IMG/VR virus record: IMGVR_UViG_3300011113_000649
Span: 41,554 to 105,553 of that record
Strand: one strand, 5' to 3'
Origin: a virus
Length of the DNA stretch: 64,000 nucleotides
Shown here: in pieces, positions 42,293 to 49,828 of the stretch
Position numbering within the stretch: the stretch's first letter is position 1
How the letters are laid out: each line of letters opens with the position of its first letter
Position numbers and translations under genes: made by a program
Notes under the pieces: model-generated
Told to the model about the DNA's origin: nothing
The model's input: the letters and a program-made list of their open reading frames with translations, nothing else
Database searches by the model: none

Positions 42293-42365
42293 TAAGAGCG
42301 GCGGGATTCGAACCCGCACTTGCGACATTTTAAGTGTCGTGTCTCTGCCGTTGGACTACGCTCTC
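42293..42365 (-). tRNA. tRNA with anticodon UAA (Leu), short variable loop
   Basis: The cloverleaf is complete: acceptor GAGAGCG with CGCTCTT (one G-U), D-arm GTCC/GAGAC, anticodon stem CGACA/TGTCG with loop CTTAAAA (anticodon UAA), variable CAAGT, T-arm GCGGG TTCGAAT CCCGC. The CCA is not encoded. Bacterial tRNA-Leu normally has a long variable arm; here it is only 5 nt. It would read UUA, a common codon in this AT-rich genome. Confidence 0.88.
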
Positions 42366-42468
42366 ATAAGTAATCGACTATAATAATCATTGGTCGAGGT
42401 TGATTATGTTTGGGCCTCGCTCATTATAACTATTGTAGCCGACTACACTAATTTTAAACTATCGACTC

Positions 42469-42750
42469 TCAGCCGTTAGTATGGGCCTTGAGGCGACGAA
42501 CAATCTCAGCCATAGCCTCGACGTTATCAACCGTCTTAGTAGGCTTTGCACGTTCCATAGAAGGCAATTCAATGCCCTTCTTAGCCAGAGCGGCTTTTGT
42601 ACGAGCAAATCGTGCCATCGTACTAGCAACCTTCTGACCAGTCTTAATAGCAATCTCAGCATAAGTCTTGGACGAATAAACTGCCTCAAGAAATTGTTCA
42701 TCACCGCAACGAACACGCTTCTGCTTCTCAACATTAGTAACTTCAGCCAT
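42469..42750 (-). CDS. Small basic protein, possible HTH DNA-binding
   Basis: The start (ATG 42750) follows TTTGGAGG. The 93-aa product is basic and helical with a possible helix-turn-helix (SKTYAEIAIKTGQKVASTM then ARFARTKAALAKKG). It has its own consensus-like promoter and less A/T-biased codons, so it is probably well expressed early. A regulatory role is inferred. Confidence 0.65.
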   Translation of the reverse strand: MAEVTNVEKQKRVRCGDEQFLEAVYSSKTYAEIAIKTGQKVASTMARFARTKAALAKKGIELPSMERAKPTKTVDNVEAMAEIVRRLKAHTNG

Positions 42751-42828
42751 AATCAACCTCCAAATCTTAACTAACCAACTATCTACGCGAGTCAGTCACG
42801 CGACTGATTCTCTCGCTTCGACTCTTGT

Positions 42829-42856
42829 ATTCTATCATGCTTTATCGACTTGTCAA
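42829..42856 (-). promoter_or_regulatory. Sigma-70-like promoter of small HTH-like gene
   Basis: TTGACA (42856-42851), a 16-nt spacer starting AGTCGATA, and TAGAAT (42834-42829) are visible. The leader of about 75 nt contains a GC-rich inverted repeat (AGTCGCGTGACT). Confidence 0.78.
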
Positions 42857-42967
42857 CAGGCCGACTTGATTTTTTTCTTTGTTACTGAAAATATTTTTCC
42901 AATTTTTTTCCCAAACCTCATAACTTACTGTCTTTGGCCTCGTTTTGTCTCCTTTTCCATTACTCAT
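42842..42967 (-). CDS. Conserved micro-protein (41 aa), 'GKGDK' type
   Basis: The start overlaps the upstream stop (ATGA). The product begins MSNGKGDKTRPKTVSYEVWE, and the GKGDK-R-P plus W/F-x-x-N-x-x-x-IF pattern is known from many phage and bacterial micro-proteins of unknown function. The 3' end overlaps the next promoter. Confidence 0.7.
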   Translation of the reverse strand: MSNGKGDKTRPKTVSYEVWEKNWKNIFSNKEKNQVGLLTSR

Positions 42968-43275
42968 TTGAGTATCTCCGATAAATTTATATCCTCAAAA
43001 GTTTTTGTATTTTTATCTATTGTAATCTGAGTAGCGGTATTATTTGTAATTGATCTCAACTTATTAGAATAATTTACTACTTCTTGTAAGTTTTTAATAC
43101 AACTAGGCATTGTTTGTAATATAAAATCACCGTAAGTTTTATGTGTAGAAATTTCTGCTATAATTTTACATATGATATCATCAATGACTAAGATTATTTT
43201 TGGATCTTCTCTGTATCTATTGACTAGTCTTTGTGCTATCCATCGAATATATTCTAAATCATTTTGATTTAACAT
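42964..43275 (-). CDS. Hypothetical protein, possible paralogue of 18386-18589 product
   Basis: This 103-aa protein has an N-terminal LEYIRWIAQRLVNRY helix similar to the 67-aa protein at 18386. The rest is helical, with a Thr/Ile-rich linker. Function unknown. Confidence 0.6.
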   Translation of the reverse strand: MLNQNDLEYIRWIAQRLVNRYREDPKIILVIDDIICKIIAEISTHKTYGDFILQTMPSCIKNLQEVVNYSNKLRSITNNTATQITIDKNTKTFEDINLSEILK

Positions 43276-43311
43276 TCTAGTACGAAACTCCAGTATCTAC
43301 TATCTTCTTTC

Positions 43312-43470
43312 TTAGTTATTTATAAAGAACGTATCGTTAACCATAAATCCTAGTATAAATCCTATTGACAATAATCCTAAAAACTGATCGTGTGACCAAA
43401 AACAAGAACCTATAAAACTAGCAGTAGCCCCATATAATATTATCAGTTTTTGTTTTTCTTGTTTAGTCAT
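43312..43470 (-). CDS. Micro membrane protein (52 aa)
   Basis: A short frame starting after AGGGATC encodes two hydrophobic segments (LIILYGATASFIGSCFW and FLGLLSIGFILGFMV). The compact topology and fit into the gap between two genes support it. Function unknown. Confidence 0.6.
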   Translation of the reverse strand: MTKQEKQKLIILYGATASFIGSCFWSHDQFLGLLSIGFILGFMVNDTFFINN

Positions 43471-43485
43471 GCCGATCCCTTTAAT

Positions 43486-44106
43486 TTATTTATCAGATTT
43501 TTTAAGATTATCTATAGCCCATAGTGGTTGCAAATTACTATAATGAAAACATTTTTTCTGTTCTTCTATTTTTGTTAGATCAAAACTAGCACAAGGCTTT
43601 ATATGGTCTATATGCCATTTTCCATAGTTATCCCAATTCATACCATCGACAAAAAGATTCTCTAAATATAGTTTTAGATAGTCCCAAGAACAACCAGTTA
43701 AATCATATGATGTGCTATTTTTTGATCCTCGTATTAAAGCCATTCTAATACGATTACTAATAATTGTTCTTAATCTAAATTGAATATTCTTTTTTCTTTT
43801 AAGTCTGCGTTGTTTATTAATTTTATCTCTGTATTTTTCTCTATATTTTTTAGCATTTATTGAAATTTTATCTGGATTATTTTTTCCCCACAGTTTTCTA
43901 TGTTCATTAAGACAATCTCTATTTTTCTCACGATATGCCTTTTGTTGTTGCTTTATTTTCTTTTTATTCTTTTGCCTTCTAATCTGATTGTATACTTTAT
44001 GACAAAGTTTACAGTATGGGGATTTTCCATCTTTTGATGCTTTTTGACTATGGAAATGATCGATTTTTTGTTTTTTATTGCATTTTATACATTGTTTTAT
44101 TTTCAT
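43486..44106 (-). CDS. HNH homing-type endonuclease (paralogue 1 of 3)
   Basis: This 206-aa protein has an N-terminal zinc finger (CIKCNKKQKI ... YCKLCHK). It has a lysine-rich helical linker, the DLTGCSWDYLKLYLENLF segment, and the nuclease core WHIDHIKPCASFDL to HYSNLQPLWAIDN. It is a paralogue of the two plus-strand endonucleases at 44977 and 55822. Such genes are usually selfish insertions. The shared TTGGTGTAT element lies about 24 nt upstream. Confidence 0.85.
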   Translation of the reverse strand: MKIKQCIKCNKKQKIDHFHSQKASKDGKSPYCKLCHKVYNQIRRQKNKKKIKQQQKAYREKNRDCLNEHRKLWGKNNPDKISINAKKYREKYRDKINKQRRLKRKKNIQFRLRTIISNRIRMALIRGSKNSTSYDLTGCSWDYLKLYLENLFVDGMNWDNYGKWHIDHIKPCASFDLTKIEEQKKCFHYSNLQPLWAIDNLKKSDK

Positions 44107-44129
44107 TGGTATATATCTTTTCGCTTATT

Positions 44130-44140
44130 GTATACACCAA
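44130..44140 (-). promoter_or_regulatory. TTGGTGTATAC element upstream of HNH paralogue 1
   Basis: The same 9-11 nt element (TTGGTGTAT, here followed by AC) occurs 24-30 nt upstream of all three paralogous HNH genes. It may be an extended -10-type promoter, or part of the inserted element's end. Confidence 0.45.
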
Positions 44141-44146
44141 ATCAAA

Positions 44147-44848
44147 CTAATTTTCAAAAACGTATGACCAATACCTAGAATCTGTTTTATTTTGCTTGGC
44201 ATCCCAAAATATGCACCTAGCAATATATGCAGGAACGCCTAGTTTACCACAATTAACACTCCAGTGCCTTTCCATCTTTTTATATTGATCAAGACCTTTT
44301 TTTGATTGATATGTCAGTGTTTTCATACCATACAATTCCAACATATGAGTGTCTCCACAAAAAACTCTGCACTCATTAGGGTGACACTGTTCCAAAGCAA
44401 ACGAAACTTTAGCGGTTCCTAGACCAGAGATATTATTAACAATCTGATCTCTTTTCTTTACATGATACTTTTTACTGGTTAGATAAAATTGCTTAGGATC
44501 TTGCCAGAATTTATCCTTAAACTGCCAAATAAATTTTGTACGATTATTATATAGTCCGCATCCACTATTCTTGATTTTTTCTCTAAGCAGTTCTTTATTG
44601 TCGATCCAATCATTGAAATCTTTGATAGCATTGTAGCCATTAACATTACTTTTCCATGTTGTATGAACACTCATAAAACTAAACAAATATCGTCGGAAAA
44701 TATCTTCCACATTTTGAGGACGAACACCCTCCCAGTATTCTTTATATGCTACCACCTTATCTCGCGGAAAAGTAGCAAAAAAAGTATCGGCCTCGCTTTT
44801 GTCAAGAATAGTATTCTGAATAGGAATTACTGTGTTTTCAACAATCAT
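44147..44848 (-). CDS. HhH-GPD-like DNA glycosylase-type protein
   Basis: The ATG at 44848 follows TTGGAGACTACC. In the 233-aa product, residues 130-175 look like a helix-hairpin-helix followed by the conserved Asp (VNNISGLGTAKVSFALEQC, then FCGDTHMLELYG). This is like endonuclease III/HhH-GPD glycosylases. No iron-sulfur cysteine cluster is apparent. It may be a base-excision enzyme; the substrate is unknown. It has its own strong promoter. Confidence 0.5.
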   Translation of the reverse strand: MIVENTVIPIQNTILDKSEADTFFATFPRDKVVAYKEYWEGVRPQNVEDIFRRYLFSFMSVHTTWKSNVNGYNAIKDFNDWIDNKELLREKIKNSGCGLYNNRTKFIWQFKDKFWQDPKQFYLTSKKYHVKKRDQIVNNISGLGTAKVSFALEQCHPNECRVFCGDTHMLELYGMKTLTYQSKKGLDQYKKMERHWSVNCGKLGVPAYIARCIFWDAKQNKTDSRYWSYVFEN

Positions 44849-44873
44849 GGTAGTCTCCAATGGGTATGCTACG

Positions 44874-44902
44874 ATTCTACACTAGTGGTATCGGCTTGTC
44901 AA
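44874..44902 (-). promoter_or_regulatory. Sigma-70-like promoter of glycosylase-like gene
   Basis: TTGACA (44902-44897), a 17-nt spacer starting AGCCGATA, and TAGAAT (44879-44874) are visible. It lies in the intergenic gap shared with the divergent plus-strand HNH gene. Confidence 0.8.
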
Positions 44903-44936
44903 GACCCGTTTCTTGAGTGTAGGGAATCTAAATTTT

Positions 44937-44947
44937 TTGGTGTATAC
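44937..44947 (+). promoter_or_regulatory. TTGGTGTATAC element upstream of HNH paralogue 2
   Basis: TTGGTGTATAC occurs 29 nt before the start of the plus-strand HNH gene, at the same place as in the other two paralogues. TATACT could serve as a -10 box; no -35 box is clear. Confidence 0.45.
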
Positions 44948-44976
44948 TAATACTAGTATCTAAATAAGGAGTCCGT

Positions 44977-45615
44977 ATGAAAAAACAATGTAGTGAATGT
45001 GGTAAATATAAAATTGCTAATAATAAAAATTTCCATAAAAGCAAACATCATAAATATGGACTTCATCCGTACTGTAAGGTATGTCAGAAATCTAAAGACA
45101 AAAAAAGATATAAAAAAAACGGCGATAAAATACGCAACAGAGTTAGACAAAGAACTAAAGATTATCCAGAAAAATTAAAAGCAGAACGTAGGGCATATTA
45201 TCGTAAAAATAAAAGTAAATTACTCAAACAATGTAAAGAATACGCTCAAAGACCAGAGAGAAAAAAAAGAATGAGAGAAATACATCAACATAGAATGGAA
45301 AATGATATTTTGTATAAATTAAGATTTGTGTTAAGATCAAGAATAAGTAAAGCGTTTAAAAGAAAAACTGAAAAAAGTAGAGATATTTTAGGTTGTTCTA
45401 TTGAAGAAGTTCGTAAACATTTAGAAAACCAATTCACCGAAAAAATGTCCTGGGATAATCATGGAACTTATTGGGAAATAGACCATATAATACCTCTCGC
45501 ATCTGCCACAGATCAAAAAACTCTTAGAAAATTATGTCACTATTCCAATCTACAGCCTTTGGAGGCTAGTAAAAATAGAATAAAAGGTTCTAGATTAGAT
45601 TGGACAAATATTTAA
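44977..45615 (+). CDS. HNH homing-type endonuclease (paralogue 2 of 3), plus strand
   Basis: This is one of only two plus-strand genes. The 212-aa protein has CSECGKYKIA ... YCKVCQK (zinc finger). It then has a long Lys/Arg-rich linker, ILGCSIEEVRKHLENQF, and the core YWEIDHIIPLASATDQ to HYSNLQPLEASKN. The SD is AAGGAG. It ends directly at the stop of the ligase C-gene. The opposite orientation and exact fit between genes indicate a mobile insertion. Confidence 0.88.
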   Translation: MKKQCSECGKYKIANNKNFHKSKHHKYGLHPYCKVCQKSKDKKRYKKNGDKIRNRVRQRTKDYPEKLKAERRAYYRKNKSKLLKQCKEYAQRPERKKRMREIHQHRMENDILYKLRFVLRSRISKAFKRKTEKSRDILGCSIEEVRKHLENQFTEKMSWDNHGTYWEIDHIIPLASATDQKTLRKLCHYSNLQPLEASKNRIKGSRLDWTNI

Positions 45616-46533
45616 TTAAGTATCTCTTTTTTCTCCATAAAGATATTTAAAGGTCGGAAAACGAAGACTTAGATTTCCGTCTTGGTTCTTCGTTTCTTCA
45701 AAATATTGTACCAAAATTTGCTTACCTAAAATCTTACAAGGATTACAATAAAACTCTTGTCGTTGATCAATAGTAAAACCACTACCAACTCTAACAGTAT
45801 GACCCTTATGCTTGATCATAACGCAACTTAGCATAGTTTCTTCATGCTCCTTGCCATTTAACACATACCTAAACGGCCCCATTTCTGTGTCTACTACTTC
45901 ATATTCATCATCAAAAAACTTCTTCACCTTTAGCAAATCTTTGCTTCGCTTGCCCTTATATGGTTCATCTGCTCGTAGCATAACTCCTTCCCAAAAATTA
46001 TCTGCTGCTTCTTTAACCCATTCTTGAAAATGTTCATCATTATGAATCAACTCTTGCTCCAAGACAGTCAAGCATGGACACTCATTGGGTTGCATAATGG
46101 CACACAGATGAGCGTATCGAATAGAATATGGTCGATTGCTTTGTCCTTTTTTGCTGTAAAATTCATCAATAGTAATTATATCGAAAATCTTAAATGACGG
46201 ATTAGGAATAGTATGATCCTTCTTGCGAAGTTCTTTCATAACTCCTTGAAAATCTTCATTACCATCTTCATCTACTAGACAAAGTTCTCCATCAAGAACT
46301 ACGTTAGAAATACCAAGAGCTTTAATCCCATCCCTAACAATATTAAGAGTATCAAAAATTTTTCCTGTGCGGGAATAGAAGGTAGTATCGCCATTAGTAT
46401 CAACAATACCAACACATCTACAATTGTGTTTGAGTATACCATTAGCAAAAAAATTAGCATTATCTGCAACTTCTAGTTCATATTTATATTTTGATTCAAT
46501 TTTTTCTATTGACTTAATTTTAACAGTTTGCAT
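45616..46533 (-). CDS. ATP-dependent DNA ligase, C-part, preceded by split-intein C-fragment
   Basis: Residues 1-37 form an intein C-fragment: the block ending FFANGILKHN, followed by Cys+1, is the canonical HN|C splice junction. The extein (268 aa) continues CRCVGIVDTNGDTTFYSRTG and has ligase motifs III (VVLDGEL), IV (FWEGVMLRAD) and V (LLKVKKF), then the OB-fold end. The nucleotidyl-accepting Lys is not here; it lies in the gene at 47467-48285. Trans-splicing is needed to make an active enzyme of about 435 aa. Confidence 0.92.
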   Translation of the reverse strand: MQTVKIKSIEKIESKYKYELEVADNANFFANGILKHNCRCVGIVDTNGDTTFYSRTGKIFDTLNIVRDGIKALGISNVVLDGELCLVDEDGNEDFQGVMKELRKKDHTIPNPSFKIFDIITIDEFYSKKGQSNRPYSIRYAHLCAIMQPNECPCLTVLEQELIHNDEHFQEWVKEAADNFWEGVMLRADEPYKGKRSKDLLKVKKFFDDEYEVVDTEMGPFRYVLNGKEHEETMLSCVMIKHKGHTVRVGSGFTIDQRQEFYCNPCKILGKQILVQYFEETKNQDGNLSLRFPTFKYLYGEKRDT

Positions 46534-47408
46534 AATCTAGTCTCAATTTTGTTAATATTTTTCTGTATGTCCGATGCCCATAATAGGTATACCTTGTAGC
46601 CAAAACTTTTCAAGTGGTTGACGCGAATTTTATCTTTTTTCCAAACATCTTTGGCACATAATTCTCCTGCCCATGTTATGATTATATCATTTGGTTTATA
46701 TTTTCTAGGATTGGCATGAAATGTATCTCCATAAATTTCGATAATAATCTTTTTTTGTTCTATAATTATATCTGGTCGAGGATTATATATTTTTTTTAAG
46801 GCTTTGTTGTATCTATTAAACTGTATACCATCAATATTTTCACTTATATAGATTATATTGTATTTATCTAATATATTTTCTACTCTTTGGTGTGGTATAG
46901 ATTTTTTACCATTATTTCTTCTATAGCTTGGCAAATCAACCGGATTTTCCACTCCATATTTTTTAATAAGTGTTTGTTTAGTTTTTTCTTTAACGCTTTC
47001 TAATTGAAAAACATTAGTAATTCCTTTACCATATTTTTGTTCTATGGTTTTCTGGGTTTGCTTAGATTGAAAATTATTCTTATAACCATAATTTCTTAAA
47101 TTAGTTTCTATTCTTTTTTGTTTAGTATTCGGATTATTTGCTGCCTCTTTGAGGGTCTGTGTTTTAATGCCTAGCTCTTTGCATCTAGTAATTATATGCT
47201 TAGTTTTAATTTTAGCATTGTTTATCTCTAATTCTAGCTGATAGCAAGACTTGCCTAACTTAATTATATTATCTTTTAGGTATTTTTTAGTTAAAATTTT
47301 ATTTCTATAATTAGTTATATATTGAACATAATTTTTACATTTCGCTTGATGCCCATATAATTGTTGCTTAGTCTTTAATCCGGCCTTATTGCAATATTGA
47401 CATTTCAT
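46506..47408 (-). CDS. Vsr-like (EDxHD/I-Bth0305I-type) homing endonuclease
   Basis: This 300-aa protein has an N-terminal C2-type zinc finger (CQYCNKAGLKTKQQLYGHQ), then several NUMOD-like DNA-binding helices (NLRNYGYKNNFQS, KYGVENPVDLPSY). The C-terminal nuclease domain has RPDIIIEQKKIIIEIYGDTF-H and a WKKDKIRVNHLKSFGYKVYL helix-strand, as in Vsr. It sits between the two ligase half-genes and overlaps the second by 28 nt, so it probably spreads the fractured-intein locus. Confidence 0.82.
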   Translation of the reverse strand: MKCQYCNKAGLKTKQQLYGHQAKCKNYVQYITNYRNKILTKKYLKDNIIKLGKSCYQLELEINNAKIKTKHIITRCKELGIKTQTLKEAANNPNTKQKRIETNLRNYGYKNNFQSKQTQKTIEQKYGKGITNVFQLESVKEKTKQTLIKKYGVENPVDLPSYRRNNGKKSIPHQRVENILDKYNIIYISENIDGIQFNRYNKALKKIYNPRPDIIIEQKKIIIEIYGDTFHANPRKYKPNDIIITWAGELCAKDVWKKDKIRVNHLKSFGYKVYLLWASDIQKNINKIETRLCKLLKLSQ

Positions 47409-47466
47409 TTAAAAATTTCCCTTCTGGTATTTAATACACAGATATCGAGAAAGTTGGATGGAAATT

Positions 47467-48285
47467 TCAATCAAAAAGAATTTCTTCACTTCCGTCCAGT
47501 TCATCTACGCGACGATAACACTTGAGTTTAGGAATATATACTGTGTCATTACCAGTAATATTAAGAGTAATGCCATTTTCTAAAGTAATTTTATACCATT
47601 GTGTAGGCTTGGTTTCAGAAATATCATGAGCATTACTCATATGATTAATAATTGGTTTATACTCAATTTGATTAGTTTTATGATTAAAAGACTTAATATT
47701 CCCATTAATCTTATGCTCCACAACATAGCCAATAGGCAATACAACACCGGTATCAAACTCTACCAGAGTGTCATAATCTACACAGCCATCAATCTTTCTG
47801 CTAACATACCAACCGTCCTCCCAGTCTACAAGTTTAGGTTCATATTTATCAGCAAGAGCAACACTGAATTCTGGAATATGATCTTTGATTGCTTTGTTAA
47901 TAATCTTATCGCCAGCACGGGTTTTCAAATCCTTGTCGATAATACAATGGATCAAATCCTCATGGTGCGGATAAGTGTCAACAAAAGAATTAACCGCACC
48001 AATAGCGTCGTGACCAGTAATCTTGCGACTCTTTAGATCATCAAGAAGATCAAAAATATTATCATATCTTATTCCACGAAGATGACTTTTCTTTTTCAAA
48101 TTATCGCTTGTGACATTATATTGCCACATTGGATGATAAGTATACAGAAAAATATTCTTAGCAAAAGTTGCTGATGCTGTTTGGTGACAGCAATAGTCTA
48201 CAATAATACCTTCTTTATCCTTAGTGCTGCTAGTAGCCCTAAGATCACGAACCATTCCCCAAACATAATCAAAATCGTGAGTCAT
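47467..48285 (-). CDS. ATP-dependent DNA ligase, N-part, fused to split-intein N-fragment
   Basis: The ATG at 48285 follows CAGGAGAC. The N-extein of 167 aa ends with SRKIDG, the ligase motif I with its adenylated lysine. The last 105 aa form an intein N-fragment starting CVDYDTLVEFDTGVV, continuing KPTQWYKITLENGITLNITG and ending YRRVDELDGSEEILFD. The usual block B His is replaced (TGND). The frame then stops. The other half is encoded at 45616-46533. Confidence 0.92.
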   Translation of the reverse strand: MTHDFDYVWGMVRDLRATSSTKDKEGIIVDYCCHQTASATFAKNIFLYTYHPMWQYNVTSDNLKKKSHLRGIRYDNIFDLLDDLKSRKITGHDAIGAVNSFVDTYPHHEDLIHCIIDKDLKTRAGDKIINKAIKDHIPEFSVALADKYEPKLVDWEDGWYVSRKIDGCVDYDTLVEFDTGVVLPIGYVVEHKINGNIKSFNHKTNQIEYKPIINHMSNAHDISETKPTQWYKITLENGITLNITGNDTVYIPKLKCYRRVDELDGSEEILFD

Positions 48286-48310
48286 CCAAATAGTCTCCTG
48301 TGTTTGGTGC

Positions 48311-48339
48311 AGTATAACACACTCCAAAGCGTCTGTCAA
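48311..48339 (-). promoter_or_regulatory. Sigma-70-like promoter of ligase N-gene
   Basis: TTGACA (48339-48334), a 17-nt spacer and TATACT (48316-48311) are visible, giving a leader of about 20 nt with a strong SD. The spacer lacks the CGATA motif. Confidence 0.8.
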
Positions 48340-48343
48340 ATAT

Positions 48344-48469
48344 CTATTTTGAGCTGTGCTTTTTTAGCTTTTCTTTTAATTTTTTGAGATATTTATCTTG
48401 TTCTAATTTTTTAGGATCTTGTTCTTCTTTTTTAAGAATTTTTTTATACAACTTTTTCCAGAAACTCAT
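48344..48469 (-). CDS. Lysine-rich micro-protein (41 aa)
   Basis: A short frame starting after AAGGATA with its own promoter encodes a highly basic amphipathic helix (FWKKLYKKILKKEEQDPKK). It could bind nucleic acid or the membrane. Function unknown. Confidence 0.6.
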   Translation of the reverse strand: MSFWKKLYKKILKKEEQDPKKLEQDKYLKKLKEKLKKHSSK

Positions 48470-48520
48470 CTTTATTATCCTTAAGTAAAATAGAGAAAGG
48501 TCGTGGGCTACGCTTAGAAT

Positions 48521-48548
48521 ATCATAACTATCTGAATCCTATTGTCAA
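48521..48548 (-). promoter_or_regulatory. Sigma-70-like promoter of micro-gene 48344-48469
   Basis: TTGACA (48548-48543), a 16-nt spacer and TATGAT (48526-48521) are visible. CGATAA lies just upstream of the -35 rather than inside the spacer. Confidence 0.7.
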
Positions 48549-48622
48549 TTATCGACAGTCTGGCTCTGATTCTTTAAGACTTCCTGTTTTAGTCTTATGT
48601 CTAAGATGATAAAGATTATATA

Positions 48623-49390
48623 TTATTTAACTGATTTATCTAACTTAGTTTTAGATTCATTTATCCATTCCAAAAAATTATATATTCTAGTATGACCAGA
48701 TTCTTCTCCATACTTAGACATCGGTGATCTTCCAATCGTCATAATACAAGAATTTATTCCAGCTAGTTTTCCATCTATAAATAAACCACCACCACTATCT
48801 CCACTACATATCATATACTCTAAAGAAGTATGACTTTTACTTTCGGGCCAAGAGGGAGAACAAATTAATAAATCTTTATGTATATCATCTACAGTGTTTG
48901 AGCCTGCTCTTAATTTATTATCTGATTTACTAATACCAGTATTGAAATTTCCTGTTAATCCCCAACCCGCTATTGATGCTAATTTTCCACTTTCTTTGCC
49001 TTCTCTATATAAAGGAGGGTAGTTTTTTAAATTAAAATCTTTTTTAGAATATCCTATGGCGATATCTGCAGTTCCAACTTTTGTTTTAAAATCTTCATGA
49101 ATAATTATATTATCTAGTAAAAATTTTTCTTCATTAATTTTTATATAGCAAATTTTGTAACCTTTTACAACATGTGCTGCGGTAAGCACAAAATGTTTTT
49201 CTATAACAACACCAGACGCACAAAATACAGTACCATCTTCATATGTACCATATACTTGTACTACGCAATAGAATTTAGAGCCAAAATCTAAATACTCTTT
49301 ATCTGGTATGTTAGGATCTATCGTTCCTGAATAAGATAGTGAAGTCAATCCGAATAAAAATAACAAAAGTAATCTTTTAAAGATAAGCAT
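48623..49390 (-). CDS. Exported trypsin-like serine protease
   Basis: A signal peptide (LLLLFLFGLTSLSYSG) precedes an S1 chymotrypsin fold. It has His73 in LTAAHVV, Asp109 in GTADIAIGY, and Ser199 in CSGDSGGGLF, with the final helix ending in LEWINES. The product (255 aa) would be secreted to the periplasm or outside. An SD (AAGGAGG) sits in the loop of an 8-bp inverted repeat. A deleted copy is at 31252-31462. Confidence 0.88.
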   Translation of the reverse strand: MLIFKRLLLLFLFGLTSLSYSGTIDPNIPDKEYLDFGSKFYCVVQVYGTYEDGTVFCASGVVIEKHFVLTAAHVVKGYKICYIKINEEKFLLDNIIIHEDFKTKVGTADIAIGYSKKDFNLKNYPPLYREGKESGKLASIAGWGLTGNFNTGISKSDNKLRAGSNTVDDIHKDLLICSPSWPESKSHTSLEYMICSGDSGGGLFIDGKLAGINSCIMTIGRSPMSKYGEESGHTRIYNFLEWINESKTKLDKSVK

Positions 49391-49421
49391 AATTAAGCCT
49401 CCTTATATGGGTAGCTTAATT
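49391..49421 (-). promoter_or_regulatory. Inverted repeat with SD in loop upstream of protease
   Basis: AATTAAGC (49421-49414) and GCTTAATT (49398-49391) form a perfect 8-bp hairpin with a 15-nt loop carrying the SD AAGGAGG. A TATAAT box lies just upstream. It may expose or control the ribosome site, or be an operator. Confidence 0.4.
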
Positions 49422-49429
49422 ATAATACA

Positions 49430-49783
49430 CTATTTTATTAGTTTTCTGTTTCTAACCAAGATTAGATAATTCAATGCTTTAACTACACCTTCCAAATTAT
49501 CTCCTAATTTTCCTAACCCCTCATTACATTTACTACACAACCAACCCCTAAAACTATCGTCACTATGATTATGATCTAAACACCATTTGAAAGGAACTTT
49601 TCCACAACATTCGCATACTTCTGGTTTTGATGGAGCCTTTTTATGAAGTTTACTTCTTATCTTAGAATGTTTTTTGACGCATTTTCTACATCTACTATCT
49701 AGATTATCTTTATACATACTGTGCTTAGGAAAACTTTTGAAGTTTTTTCGTTCGTGACAGTATGCACAAATTTTTCTAGGCAT
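49430..49783 (-). CDS. Recombination endonuclease VII-like (His-Me/HNH) protein
   Basis: This 117-aa protein shows an N-terminal cysteine pair (CAYCHERK ... CRKCVKKH) and the endonuclease VII core CECCGKVPFKWCLDHNHSDD, then FRGWLCSKCNEGLGKLGDN. Members resolve DNA junctions or act as homing nucleases. It is preceded by AGGAGAAT. Its position next to the tmRNA may reflect insertion. Confidence 0.88.
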   Translation of the reverse strand: MPRKICAYCHERKNFKSFPKHSMYKDNLDSRCRKCVKKHSKIRSKLHKKAPSKPEVCECCGKVPFKWCLDHNHSDDSFRGWLCSKCNEGLGKLGDNLEGVVKALNYLILVRNRKLIK

Positions 49784-49828
49784 CGTTACACTTTATTCTC
49801 CTAAAAATTTATTATTTTTATATTTTAA

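Noticed and set aside
42459-42734. Leu/Arg-rich minus-strand frame overlapping the small HTH-like gene
   Set aside because: It is the shifted frame of the gene at 42469-42750, which has the SD and promoter.
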